Positions 54,359-64,000 of a stretch of 64,000 nt of DNA are shown here, piece by piece. The stretch's first letter is position 1; every line of letters starts with the position of its first letter. The stretch spans positions 48,777,763 through 48,841,762 of the forward strand of contig CM031611.1 of NCBI GenBank assembly GCA_018398815.1, written 5' to 3'. The stretch is from Conus ventricosus (Eukaryota; Mollusca; Gastropoda; Neogastropoda; Conidae). Under the pieces are notes generated by a model. The model searched no databases and was not told the origin of the DNA. It saw only the letters and a program-made list of their open reading frames with translations. The translations under genes and the position numbers were made by a program.

Positions 54359-55314
54359 CATTGACAGTGATTGTAACACTGACATTTTGTGACAAACATT
54401 AAGAATACTGTAAAACAAGTATGTAATCTCTAACCCATAATTAAGAGCATGTCATTATGTCTTACTGCAAGTTTGTGTCCATAATGCAGGTTCGTGAATC
54501 GGTCGATTTTTCATCTTCCCTTCCTTCCCTCCTCATAGTGTGTGTGTGTGTGTGTTGGAAACGAGATCACTTAAATGACTAGATACAGAGTTCTTAACCA
54601 AAACAAATGAAAAGCAGTAGTACAACCTGTCATGCAGTTTTGTGCTGGTAACGTGAAGAAAATTAAAACTGTTGACAAAACGTTAAGACAAAAAAAATAT
54701 TGAAAGAAGAAAACATTGTTTCAAATAATATTGGTTGTGTTTTGTAGTACTGGTAGAGGGGATGATTTATACACGTATGATGTAGGGTAAAAATTAATTT
54801 TCTGCAGGATGCCATTTCATCCCATCTCTTTTCTTTTTGTCTGCGAATGCTCATCTCTGCTCGTCTTCCCTCTCTGATTTACAATGGTGTATGTGTGTGC
54901 GTATACATATGTGTGTGTGTATGTGTGTGTGTGTGTGTGTGTAAGAAGGAGCATCTCTCTCTCTCCTGGTCTCCACCTCTCTCTACTTCTCTTTCTCTCT
55001 CCCTTTGTCTAACTCGGCCTTTATGCACATTTGAAAGTTAGAAAAAGAATGTTGAACATATGGCATTTTAGGTAAAGGTGATATGCAATATCTGCCTTTT
55101 CTGAGCAGTTCGTTTTTCACTCACTGTATGAATTGGGGTAAAAGTATTCTTTACACTGACAAGAATGAGTTCAGTACAAGTTGCTGTCTCATAGACTAAC
55201 AAGTGGAGAAAAATAATTTCTGATCACGAGACCATCTGAGACAACTAGTCATAGAACAAAGAATTCAGCAAAAGGACATGGTGTCTCTGTGTGTATTCAT
55301 CATAATATAAGTAT

Positions 55315-55321
55315 GTGTGTG

Positions 55322-55381
<60 letters not shown>
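55315..55381. repeat. (GT)n microsatellite
   Basis: About 65 bp of GT dinucleotides after GTGTGACT. Confidence 0.9.
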
Positions 55382-55388
<7 letters not shown>

Positions 55389-57251
55389 GTGCATAGACAT
55401 GTGCACAGACACTTGTAGCGTGTCATGTATGATGTATGTGAGATCAGTATTCTTTCACTTGCTTTTGCATTTTTATTACAATAGATCTGAGAATAGTAAC
55501 CTGTGGGTGAACATGGAATATAAAGAGCTTTATGGAATGTATGGCAGACTTTGTAATGTAGGGACTTTGATTTAGTTTTCAGATTGCTCTAATCTTCTTC
55601 ACTAATAGTTTGCTCAAGCTAGCTTTAGTTTTGATCCTAATTTTTATTTAAAAAAAAAACCTGGATAAATATACTGGAGTAGTATATCTGTGACTAATAT
55701 TTGGAAACGATTCCTTGACACTATAATGTGATAACGTTCTGAATTGAATGTGTCAAGAAACCAATATTTTACATGAACAATTAATATTGTGTTGTTTACT
55801 TTGATGATAATTTGTATAACTGTTTTTAAGAGGGTGAAATTGAAGGATACACAAATGTAATTGAAGGCTTAGTGCATACAAAATCAGAATGAAAATTATA
55901 TTTCCTTTCATACTGTATTTTCAACCTGTGCGACCCCTCGTTGTTGTAGCAACACACCACCATCTTACCTGTAGTCACTAGCAATTTTTCATTGTTAAGA
56001 AATTGTTGAAAACAATGGCCAGTACCAGCATTAATATCTTTAACAGTCCAGTTCAATCCAATTGTTTACTTGCCGAGAACACCTGGATGCAGGCCTCGAG
56101 TTCAAACTTAAGAGGTCACTGTGACCTTTTCGGTTTCCTTCATCCAATTCATTCGCGACTAGGGTTAAGAATTTAAAGAAATAATGTAGTACATCAGTTT
56201 CGTCCTTCATGGCTGGATTGATTTCAAAATTCTCCAATGTTCTCTGAGTTTTGTTTTCACTCTAACTTGTCTTCGTGCGTGTGGCTATGCACACACATCT
56301 TAACTTATTCACATGCGTATGTGCTGGTCAGTCTATCTTCCTATAGTATAGAATGACCCCTCTTTACAAGATCTGTTTTTCGCAACATTTTCAAGTGTCA
56401 TTGAAAGGTTCCACAAGAATCAAGATTGTAATGTTCAGTTGTTTCCAGTAAATAATAGATGTTTAAATTTCAGTAATAAAGAATTTGCTTTGCTTTTTTA
56501 TAGTTAGAATTTTTGCGGTGATGGTGCTTTTCTGATATGTTTGTTCTGTTTCATGTTAGATGAATTGATTTGTCTGAACAGATATTGTTGGATGTTCTGT
56601 TGCTACAGGTCTATTATTATTTCTTTTCCTCTTTCAGCTTCAAAGGAGACGAAGTGGAGATAAGTAGAGCCGCACCAGCATTCTGTGGACAGAATTCCTC
56701 ACTTCATTTGTGTGTGCTCCTTCGCTGTTTTGGTATTCGGAAAGTGTTAGTGCATCCCTGTGCATACTCCTTAACTGTTTACTGCAAGCTGCAACTATGT
56801 TGGAGTGACAGGCATGGTTGCATGAGTGTCTTTTTTAACTTTAGAATAATAGCAACAGTATCATACCAGTGAGTAGAGTGATATCTTGTGTAGCATTTTC
56901 ACCAAAATTTACAGAATGCAGATCTGTACATTACCCACCCGTAGTTAATATTGTGTGTCTCAGTTGAACACAGATTAACAGTATTTTCAGCACTATTGGA
57001 TCAACTGAATAACCTTCCAATCGAGACTTTTTTTTTATTGCTGCATTTGACAGCAGCCATAGTGTAATGTGTTGCGTTTTCGGTTCTTGCCTTTTCAGTC
57101 TGCTGTTCACAGATGGATCATAGATGACAGAAAGAACAGAGAAATGAATTGTCACAGTTATGGATTATTCTGACACATTCGACTGAGGCTTGCAAGAGTC
57201 ACAATTTTCAAGGGCAGCATTTGTCGGCAGAGAGCAATAAACTGAGAAATC

Positions 57252-58776
57252 ATGGAACCCAAAAGGTTTGGGGTCAACTTGAAGCCTACTGGGGCTGATC
57301 CAGTCCATGACAAAGGCTTCTCATCAGGATCCTCAGGGGCATCTAGAGTCCGCAAGACCTCTTACACTCCACTCAAACCAGCCAATGTACAAGATCTGAA
57401 GGCTATGTTTGATGACAAGAAAGGGGGTGGAGGAGGAGCAGGAACTGCATCATCCTCTGGAGCTTCCAGTCCTCGATCTGGGGCTGTTAGTCCAAGATCT
57501 GGAACAACCAGTCCACGATCTGGATCTTCCAGCCCAGGGCACAGCGGGCATAACTTCAAGAAGAGTGAATCGGCCACTTCAACTTCCTCCAGGGTTCTGT
57601 CTTCAACATCCACCACAGGACCATCCAAAGGAACTGGTGTGGATAATAAATCTGTGTCGAAACCATCAAGCATTGCTACAAATTCATCACAGTCCAGTGT
57701 ATTAAGTAGTAGTGTGTCTTCTAGAGATAATGCCTTTCCCAGCAGAATCAACATCACAACAACCTCGTCGTCGGCAGCTGCGCGCTCATGGAGTCCCAAA
57801 AGCCGAGAGCAGACCAAGACAGACTCGAAAACAAATCTGGGCTTGAAAAGCAGTGGTTTGAAACGTGAAGAGAAAATAGTTGAAATTCCAGTGCAGCATG
57901 ACACAGCCAAGAGAACTTTCAGTGGTCCCTATGACAATCAGTCAAAGTCTCATTCCTCTGTTACCTCATCATCCAAATCATCATTACTGACCAAGACCTC
58001 TGGAAAAGGCACAACAGCTGGCGTAGCTAAAACACTGCAAGGATCTCCCAGCTCACAGACAGTGACAAAAAAGAACAGTGGGCTGTCTGCATCATCAGTA
58101 ACTTCTGATAGATCTTCGACAGACCAAAACGGTTCTGCAAGCAAAGCTGGTATCAGATCGAAAGGACGTGAAATCCCAGTGCAGAGGCTTCCCTCTGAAT
58201 CAAACAAAAACGACAAAGGTAGTGTTAAAACCACTGAACAAAGTAAGCAACTTACAAAGAGTGACAAGTTAAGGTCATCAGGAGAAAAGAATCCAAATTC
58301 CCTACAAAAGCCAAGGAATTCAGAAGTTTCTGATCCCCGCATGCTGAGTGTAAGGCAAATGAGCAGTGAGCGGTTTGAGCGCCTTAAATTTGACTTTGAG
58401 CGTGGAGTTCCGACAGAATGCCAAGAGAGGAGAGCGTCAGAAACAACTGATCACATAGAGCTACAGATGAAAGCGCGAGATTTGCAACTTGCCAAAGCAG
58501 AACCCGAAGAGGATAAACCGCCAAAGGAGGAGTCCATTTTTGCCAAAGGGATGAAAGTGTCTGACTTTGTGAAACATATCAACACGGTGCACCCTCCGTC
58601 GGATTTAGAAGCAGCCAATGTGAAAAAGTTCAAAAGCGGTGGCCCAAAGACGCAGCCAGGCGACAGGCTTCACCAGAGATCCCTGTCAGACCCTGGGGGA
58701 GAGAATGAGTACATTGAAATGCCGGAAGGTGCCGGAGACGAAATCTACGAGTTTGTGGGCGAAGGCGAGGTTGAAG
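57252..58776 (+). CDS. First coding exon (508 codons) of a Ser-rich, scaffold-like protein of unknown function
   Basis: The start ATG at 57252 lies nine bases after an in-frame TGA. A likely 5' UTR acceptor (GCCTTTTCAG) ends near 57100. The exon ends at donor GAAG|GTAATT in phase 1, so the protein continues. Residues 1-55 are distinctive (MEPKRFGVNLKPTGADP, then RKTSYTPLKPANVQDLKAMF). Residues 56-360 are Ser/Thr/Lys-rich and probably disordered, with four SPRSG-type repeats at about 72-95 and two copies of the EIPVQ word. Residues 365-500 are better structured: SSERFERLKFDFERGVP, a charged helix (ELQMKARDLQLAKAEPEED), FAKGMKVSDFVKHINTVHP, then tyrosines in ENEYIEMPEG and DEIYEFV. YIEM fits the YxxM motif of PI3K-type SH2 ligands. 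This looks like a cytoskeletal or signalling adaptor. I do not recognise the family. No frameshift in 1.5 kb. Confidence 0.85.
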
Positions 58777-59064
58777 GTAATTTGCATTTGATTCTTGTGT
58801 TCAGGGATGTGCATGGTTAGTGTAAACAAATGTTTCTGCTTCAGTGTCACAGATTGTTTGCTTTCAGGTAAGTTGTAAAGCTGTTATGATAGCTATCCTG
58901 TTAGGTCAGGTTAAGCGTGTAGTGGTAGAGGTAGGTGATGTGTGTTCTGGTCATTGGTTGACACTGAGCATTCTATCTTGCGTATTTTTATAGGGAAAAT
59001 GAGACAAACTTTAGTCTTGATGAAAAAAGTCTCTGTGTTGGCTACAGTATCAGTGACATATATT

Positions 59065-59065
<1 letters not shown>

Positions 59066-59136
<71 letters not shown>

Positions 59137-59137
59137 A
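59066..59137. repeat. (AC)n microsatellite
   Basis: About 70 bp of AC dinucleotides. Confidence 0.95.
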
Positions 59138-59605
59138 ACACACACCGCACACACTTTATGTTTTTGACATCCAGCCCTGTTGTGGTCTCGCTATACAGGA
59201 CTTGACTGAACACACCTACATCTAAGGTGAATACAAAATTATAAAAACACCAACGAAAGCTGAATAGGGGGTGAGATGAATTCCAAGGCAGAAATATGGC
59301 GATGAAAAAGCAAAGTCCTTTTTATTTACAAATACAATAAGTTATGTTTCCATTGCATTTGAGAAAGAAATGCAAAAATAACGGCATATTATGTCATAGT
59401 TTCTTATACTGGAGCTGGAAGTCAAGTTTAGTTAAAGATCAGATTCTTATGTACTATAGTAGCAGATACATTCAATTTTTTGCTTGCTTTTAACAAGCAT
59501 GTATTAATAACTTTATGTTAATTGTTAAGTCTGGCACTAAACAATGCAAAATTAGTACTTCAGTTTAGAATGTTTGTTGTTGTTTTAAACAGTGAATAAT
59601 TATTG

Positions 59606-59692
59606 AATGAACATATTGATCCTTGAGCATATTTGAAAATTCTGCTGGAATGCATTGATCCTTGAGCATATTTGAAAATTCTGCTGGAATAG
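59606..59692. repeat. 44-bp tandem duplication
   Basis: ATTGATCCTTGAGCATATTT with GAAAATTCTGCTGGAAT occurs twice in succession with almost no change. Confidence 0.85.
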
Positions 59693-62600
59693 GTCATCGA
59701 AAGGATAAACCAGGTTGTACTGAAATTTAATTCTGACCTTGCGAGTTAGACTACAATTTTGAAAGGTCTAAGAAAAGGCTCATTCTGCATCTATTTACCA
59801 CAATCAAAAGCTTTCATCAGTTGAATTTGACCCGGTCAGTATACACTTGATGTGCTCAATTTAATGGACAACGCTAAATTTGTACTGTCTGTCACGTAAC
59901 AAAATACAGTACAGGCAAAAATTTAAGAAATGTATCCCTTCAGTGATTTCATCTACTGTAAAGTAGCATATAATTTCTGATCAGATTCCTTATCAGTACT
60001 GTGGAACATCCTGTTTGAATTTGGTTTCAGTAGATGATTTGGTTGTGTCATGCTTGGGTGGGTAAGGATGTGTGCTTTCATCAAGTTGTGTGGTGAACTG
60101 TTTGATAAAATCTCCCATATCACTGTGATTGATGAAGACTAAAGTATGATTGTTTCCTTCTGATAATGTTTCCACGTTTTCTCATAAAGCTTCCACTATA
60201 ATAGAACAGTAATACCCGTGTTGCTGCTGTTCTTATTTTCTTCTTCTTGACAATCTAATTAGAATTATAGTTGAATTTCATGATTAATTTATGGAATATC
60301 TGTTATATTATGTTGTACAGTGGTTGCAAATGATACAGTTTTATTTTTCTGAGAATATGACTAAAATATGCTGTACATAACATTGTCAGTGTTGGATGTT
60401 AAGCTCATGTATAAATTATCACTTACCATTTTATGTGTGGTGCATGTGAAATGTGTAGAGGCATGTGTGTACATTTGTGTGTGGAGACATGTACTGTGTG
60501 TTTGTTGTATGTACTCTGTGTCTGTTAAGGTTATATGAAATAGTCTTTTCCTTCTATGTTTTGGTTTGATTTTTTCCGAAAGGGTTATTCAGTTTGTTGC
60601 TTCAGACATGATTACCTCTGCCTGTCAAGAACGATATATTTTCATCCCCACCCATTGGTTTCTTTGCATGTTTGTCTATAAACAAGATTACACAGACACA
60701 AAGAAAAAAAAAACTAAAAAAACTACTGAACCTGTTTAATCAATGGCTCAAGAACAGAAACATTAAAGTTTCGTGTAAGGATCTATTGTGTGGATCCTTA
60801 TAAAATGAGGGATCAAGGATCTGCTTAGCAAGATTATTATGTGTTTTCCAGTGAGCATGAACACTCACTGTGAAGTTACTGTGTACAGATTGATAAAGCT
60901 ACCTTTTAATGCAGTGTTTTTCCATTAAATTTTAAAATTTTCTTGTGAAATAAGTGTTGACATTTCTTACTCTATTATTGTATGAAAAAGCACATGGGAA
61001 GTAATTCTTTTAGTATGTTCCAGCTACTACTTCCCTGGTAGATTCATGAGTTTGTTATTAACAATGAACTTACTGTAAGGCTCAGTCTAGGATCTGTTTG
61101 ACCTGGGTGAAGATTTCTGCTCTCCTGAGTTTCCTTATTGTTTGCACTTTCGCTGTTTGCTTTTCGCTCTCATTTTTTAAATTGCGCTTGCCTTTTTTTT
61201 TTTATAAACTTGTGATTGCGGTTTGCACATTTTCACTTGTAGCTCTGTCATATAAAGAGAATGAGACATTATGCTATCATTTGATGATGATAACATAACT
61301 CAGTTATAGTGCTTAAATACTAACAATGCGAATTTCAGTGCTTCTGCCTTTTAAGTTGCACAGAGCTGTGGGTGTATTAACAATTTTTAAGGGGATGCTG
61401 ATTTTCAATATCGGTCTAATTTGATTTCTAAATGCATATCAATTCTTGAAAAAAAGAGTGATCTAAACATTTAATGTTTCAAAATGAGTTTTGCTTGTGT
61501 GGGGAAGAGCATAACTTTTCATTTTATGAATGTTCATTAATATTGTATGCATGACAAGCTTGTGGCATTAACACATGGTTTAGGTGTGAGCAACTGTGAC
61601 CGTCAAATGAAATGGATGTTTTCAGTTAACCGAAAACTATTTTAGACACTTTTCACACCTGCAGATCAAGTTTTGATACTCAAACTAAATGATATCCTTT
61701 GAGAAGGGGATGAAGGGTGTGTGTGGGGTGGGTGTGTAGGGTTAATAGAGAATTAAACAAAGTGGCACTTTTCTTTTACAGAATGTATGTCTGTAGTGTA
61801 AATCAGCATTTTGGTTCAATGCACGACAGCTCTGATCAGTGTAGAGCTGATTCTGTTAGTGTTAGTTGACAATATGAAACATTCCATAAATCAAAACTAT
61901 GTTGAATGGAACTGTGTTAAACTCTTTACCTATATGGTAATATCACTCAAAGGTAAAGCTGAACTTACGCAAATTTTGATTTATTTCAGCATCAGTTCGC
62001 ACGTTCTTAACTCTCTGATTTGACAAAAACAGTTACTGTTGTGACTTTCTGTTATATCTTCACACTTTTCTCCATGTTTCTATGTTTTAGAATACGATTT
62101 ACCCATTTCATTGCATAAAGTACGCTGATTTCATATGAAGTGAAACCGAGGACAGATAAGACCAAAAATTTTTTTTTATGAAAAATGTTATAAATAATTG
62201 TGTTTTTTGTGTGTGGCACAGTGCCCAGACATCCATATGTGCATGTGCATTGCATCAACCATATGCATGCGCACACACATAAATACACACACACACACAC
62301 TTACACACTTAACACAGGGTGTTTTTTTTTATGTATATGTGGTGGAAAAAACAATAACAACAACAACCCCAAACACTACCAGTTTGATTTAAACATATGA
62401 TTCTCACTTCTTACTGTGCAGATATTTTTGCGAGAAACTACCGGAAAATTCTGAAAGACTGTGTCCACAAACCATATTTAGGAAATAGTTCTGACCTCTG
62501 AAGGATATGATATACCAAACAATTTTTCCGGGCTGCAGTGTTAAAATTTGTAATGTTTTAAAGCCATCTGAATACTGATATGTAAGCAAACTTTGTTGTA

Positions 62601-64000
62601 ATTTTCATTACGTTAACCGGACTTACGAAGCGACAAGTTTGTATGAAATTGTCAGTGGATAATTTGGCAAAAAATATGGTTTAACTAAGCAATCTAGTAC
62701 AAAACTAAAAGAAATGTTGGCTTCCTGAGTTGCCTTTTATGGGGGACAGTGAACACGTTGGAGTATGCAACGTCTGTGAGAGTGGTGAAGACTGTGCCAG
62801 CCGAATGACTGTCTCTTTGTAATGTGCACAGGTGTTTAAGAGCAGATCGTGACTGTGGGCAGTCAGACACTTGCAAGCTTTTGTTTAAAGCAACAGTGAG
62901 TGGTGTGAGGGCACCCCCCCCACCCCCCTTCAAAGGCAGTGGCTATTGATTGAGAGAGGCCCAGCCCTGACAAAGAAGGGATGGGGTAATCTTGGGAGCC
63001 TGACACAGACAGCCTGTCACATCCTGGCCAGGCTGCCAGCCTCTTCACTGTGGAGAAAATGGGATTCATCAGTGTCACCAGCTCCAACTCCTTGGTGGCT
63101 GGAGAGGGCCTGAGTCACTGACGGACTAGGAGGAGGGGAGGGAGAGGAGAGAAGGCTTGATACGCCTGACAGCCTTTTTGATAGATTTGACATTCAGAAT
63201 GATTGCATTCATGTTTTTGGCTTACGATAGCCATAAATAAATAGGCTTCACTTGTCAAGGATGAATGAAATTTTATTCTTCAGGTAGATATCAATGAAAA
63301 TGATTTCATGAGGTACTAAAGTAAGTAATGGCATGGAAGAGTTGGTGGTGTGTGTTAGTGGTGGTTTTTATAGTAATTAGATTATAGGTTTTACTCATGT
63401 TCATTTAAGTTCGTCTGTTGTCAGTCTTTAATGCATCAATATTTGGCAAGAATTTGAGCCATTCCGTAAAATTTGATATATAAACTATATTTCATATGAC
63501 CCCCCCCCCCCCCTCCCTTATTTTTATATTCTTGTTTTTACAGAAAATAAAAACCTAGTTTACTGGGTAAAAAATGTGTCACTTGTTTTGTCCAAAACAA
63601 ACATCACTTAAGCAAACAGACAGAAAACTGTTGTTTTTTTTAAAAAATTCATGTGTTCTTTTGTGGTGAGAAATTGTCTGTGAATGATGTAGGTACAGGA
63701 CACAAAGTGATGAATAGTCATCTGTGATGATTATTGAGATTGGGCTTAGGGTGTCAACATCAACATTCACCGAACTTCAAATCAAATTATGATAGAATTA
63801 TGAAGTAAGATTCTGTTGCGCTTAGCACTTTACTCAAATTGTTTTGTTCCAGAACTGCTGTTTAAGTCTGACAAACAAGCACCTGTAAAGACAAGCCACA
63901 TAATGCATAGTCCTGTGTAAAGAGTTTGCATTACAATTTGCCTGAAAATGAAGATCGGAGGTAAATAGCAGTTGTACATTATTGGGAATATTGCTGCACC

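Larger units (their letters stand above)
53106..57100. other. Intron or upstream region with microsatellites
   Basis: AT-rich, with (AC)n at 54299-54355, (GT)n at 54537-54554, 54890-54942 and 55315-55381. A TTTCCTCTTTCAG acceptor-like site at 56626-56638 is followed by GACGAAGTGGAGATAAG. Similar words (GGAAGTGGAGATAGG) occur at 52921-52935. No coding exon is certain. Confidence 0.45.
58777..64000 (+). other. Long first intron of the Ser-rich gene, runs past the window end
   Basis: AT-rich sequence after the donor at 58777. It contains (AC)n at 59066-59137, a 44-bp tandem duplication at 59606-59692 and a poly-C run near 63499-63512. No further exon of this gene was recognised. A GC-richer block lies at 62700-63180. 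Confidence 0.5.

Noticed and set aside
57362..57910. 182-codon minus-strand frame opposite the Ser-rich exon
   Set aside because: A shadow of the Ser/Pro-rich coding strand; no splice sites or start context.

Overview
The window is eukaryotic nuclear DNA from an animal. It has genes split by GT-AG introns of several kilobases, many dinucleotide microsatellites and homopolymer runs, tRNA-headed SINEs, at least four non-LTR retrotransposon copies, a DIRS-like (tyrosine recombinase) retroelement and TIR DNA transposons. This mix, and the closeness of the one recognisable gene to animal deoxynucleoside kinases, suggests a mollusc, probably a gastropod. The taxon is inference.

Layout. 1-2.6 kb: two minus-strand exon candidates of an unrecognised gene, one cut by a LINE fragment that itself carries a 59-bp LINE 3'-end insertion. 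3.6-4.9 kb: a second LINE reverse transcriptase fragment. 5.4-10.2 kb: two loci of a palindromic satellite, a hAT-type transposase remnant and long microsatellites. 11.1-12.1 kb: a decayed minus-strand LINE. 13.4-29.0 kb: a plus-strand deoxynucleoside kinase gene (TK2/dNK family) with eight well-supported exons and one weaker upstream exon. Its introns hold SINEs, a 26-bp minisatellite, a minisatellite built from one of its own splice sites, a poly-G tract of about 116 bases and a hAT-like MITE. 29.8-35.5 kb: another long SINE and a 2.9-kb pogo/Tigger-like element. 37-46 kb: a decayed DIRS-like element whose recombinase region is interrupted by a LINE of the type with RNase H, with its endonuclease half inverted. 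46.8-51.3 kb: a 4.4-kb C/T-only minisatellite. 53-64 kb: a plus-strand gene with a 508-codon Ser-rich first coding exon and the start of a long intron.

Only two host genes are well supported: the kinase, which phosphorylates deoxynucleosides for dNTP salvage, and the Ser-rich scaffold-like protein, whose function I cannot name. Most of the rest is transposable elements and tandem repeats. Kinase exons 2, 6 and 7 each carry two single-base indels relative to the family reading frame, while the other five exons and the large right-hand exon are clean. The locus is therefore either a decaying gene copy or locally unpolished assembly. No rRNA gene, functional tRNA gene or CRISPR array was seen.
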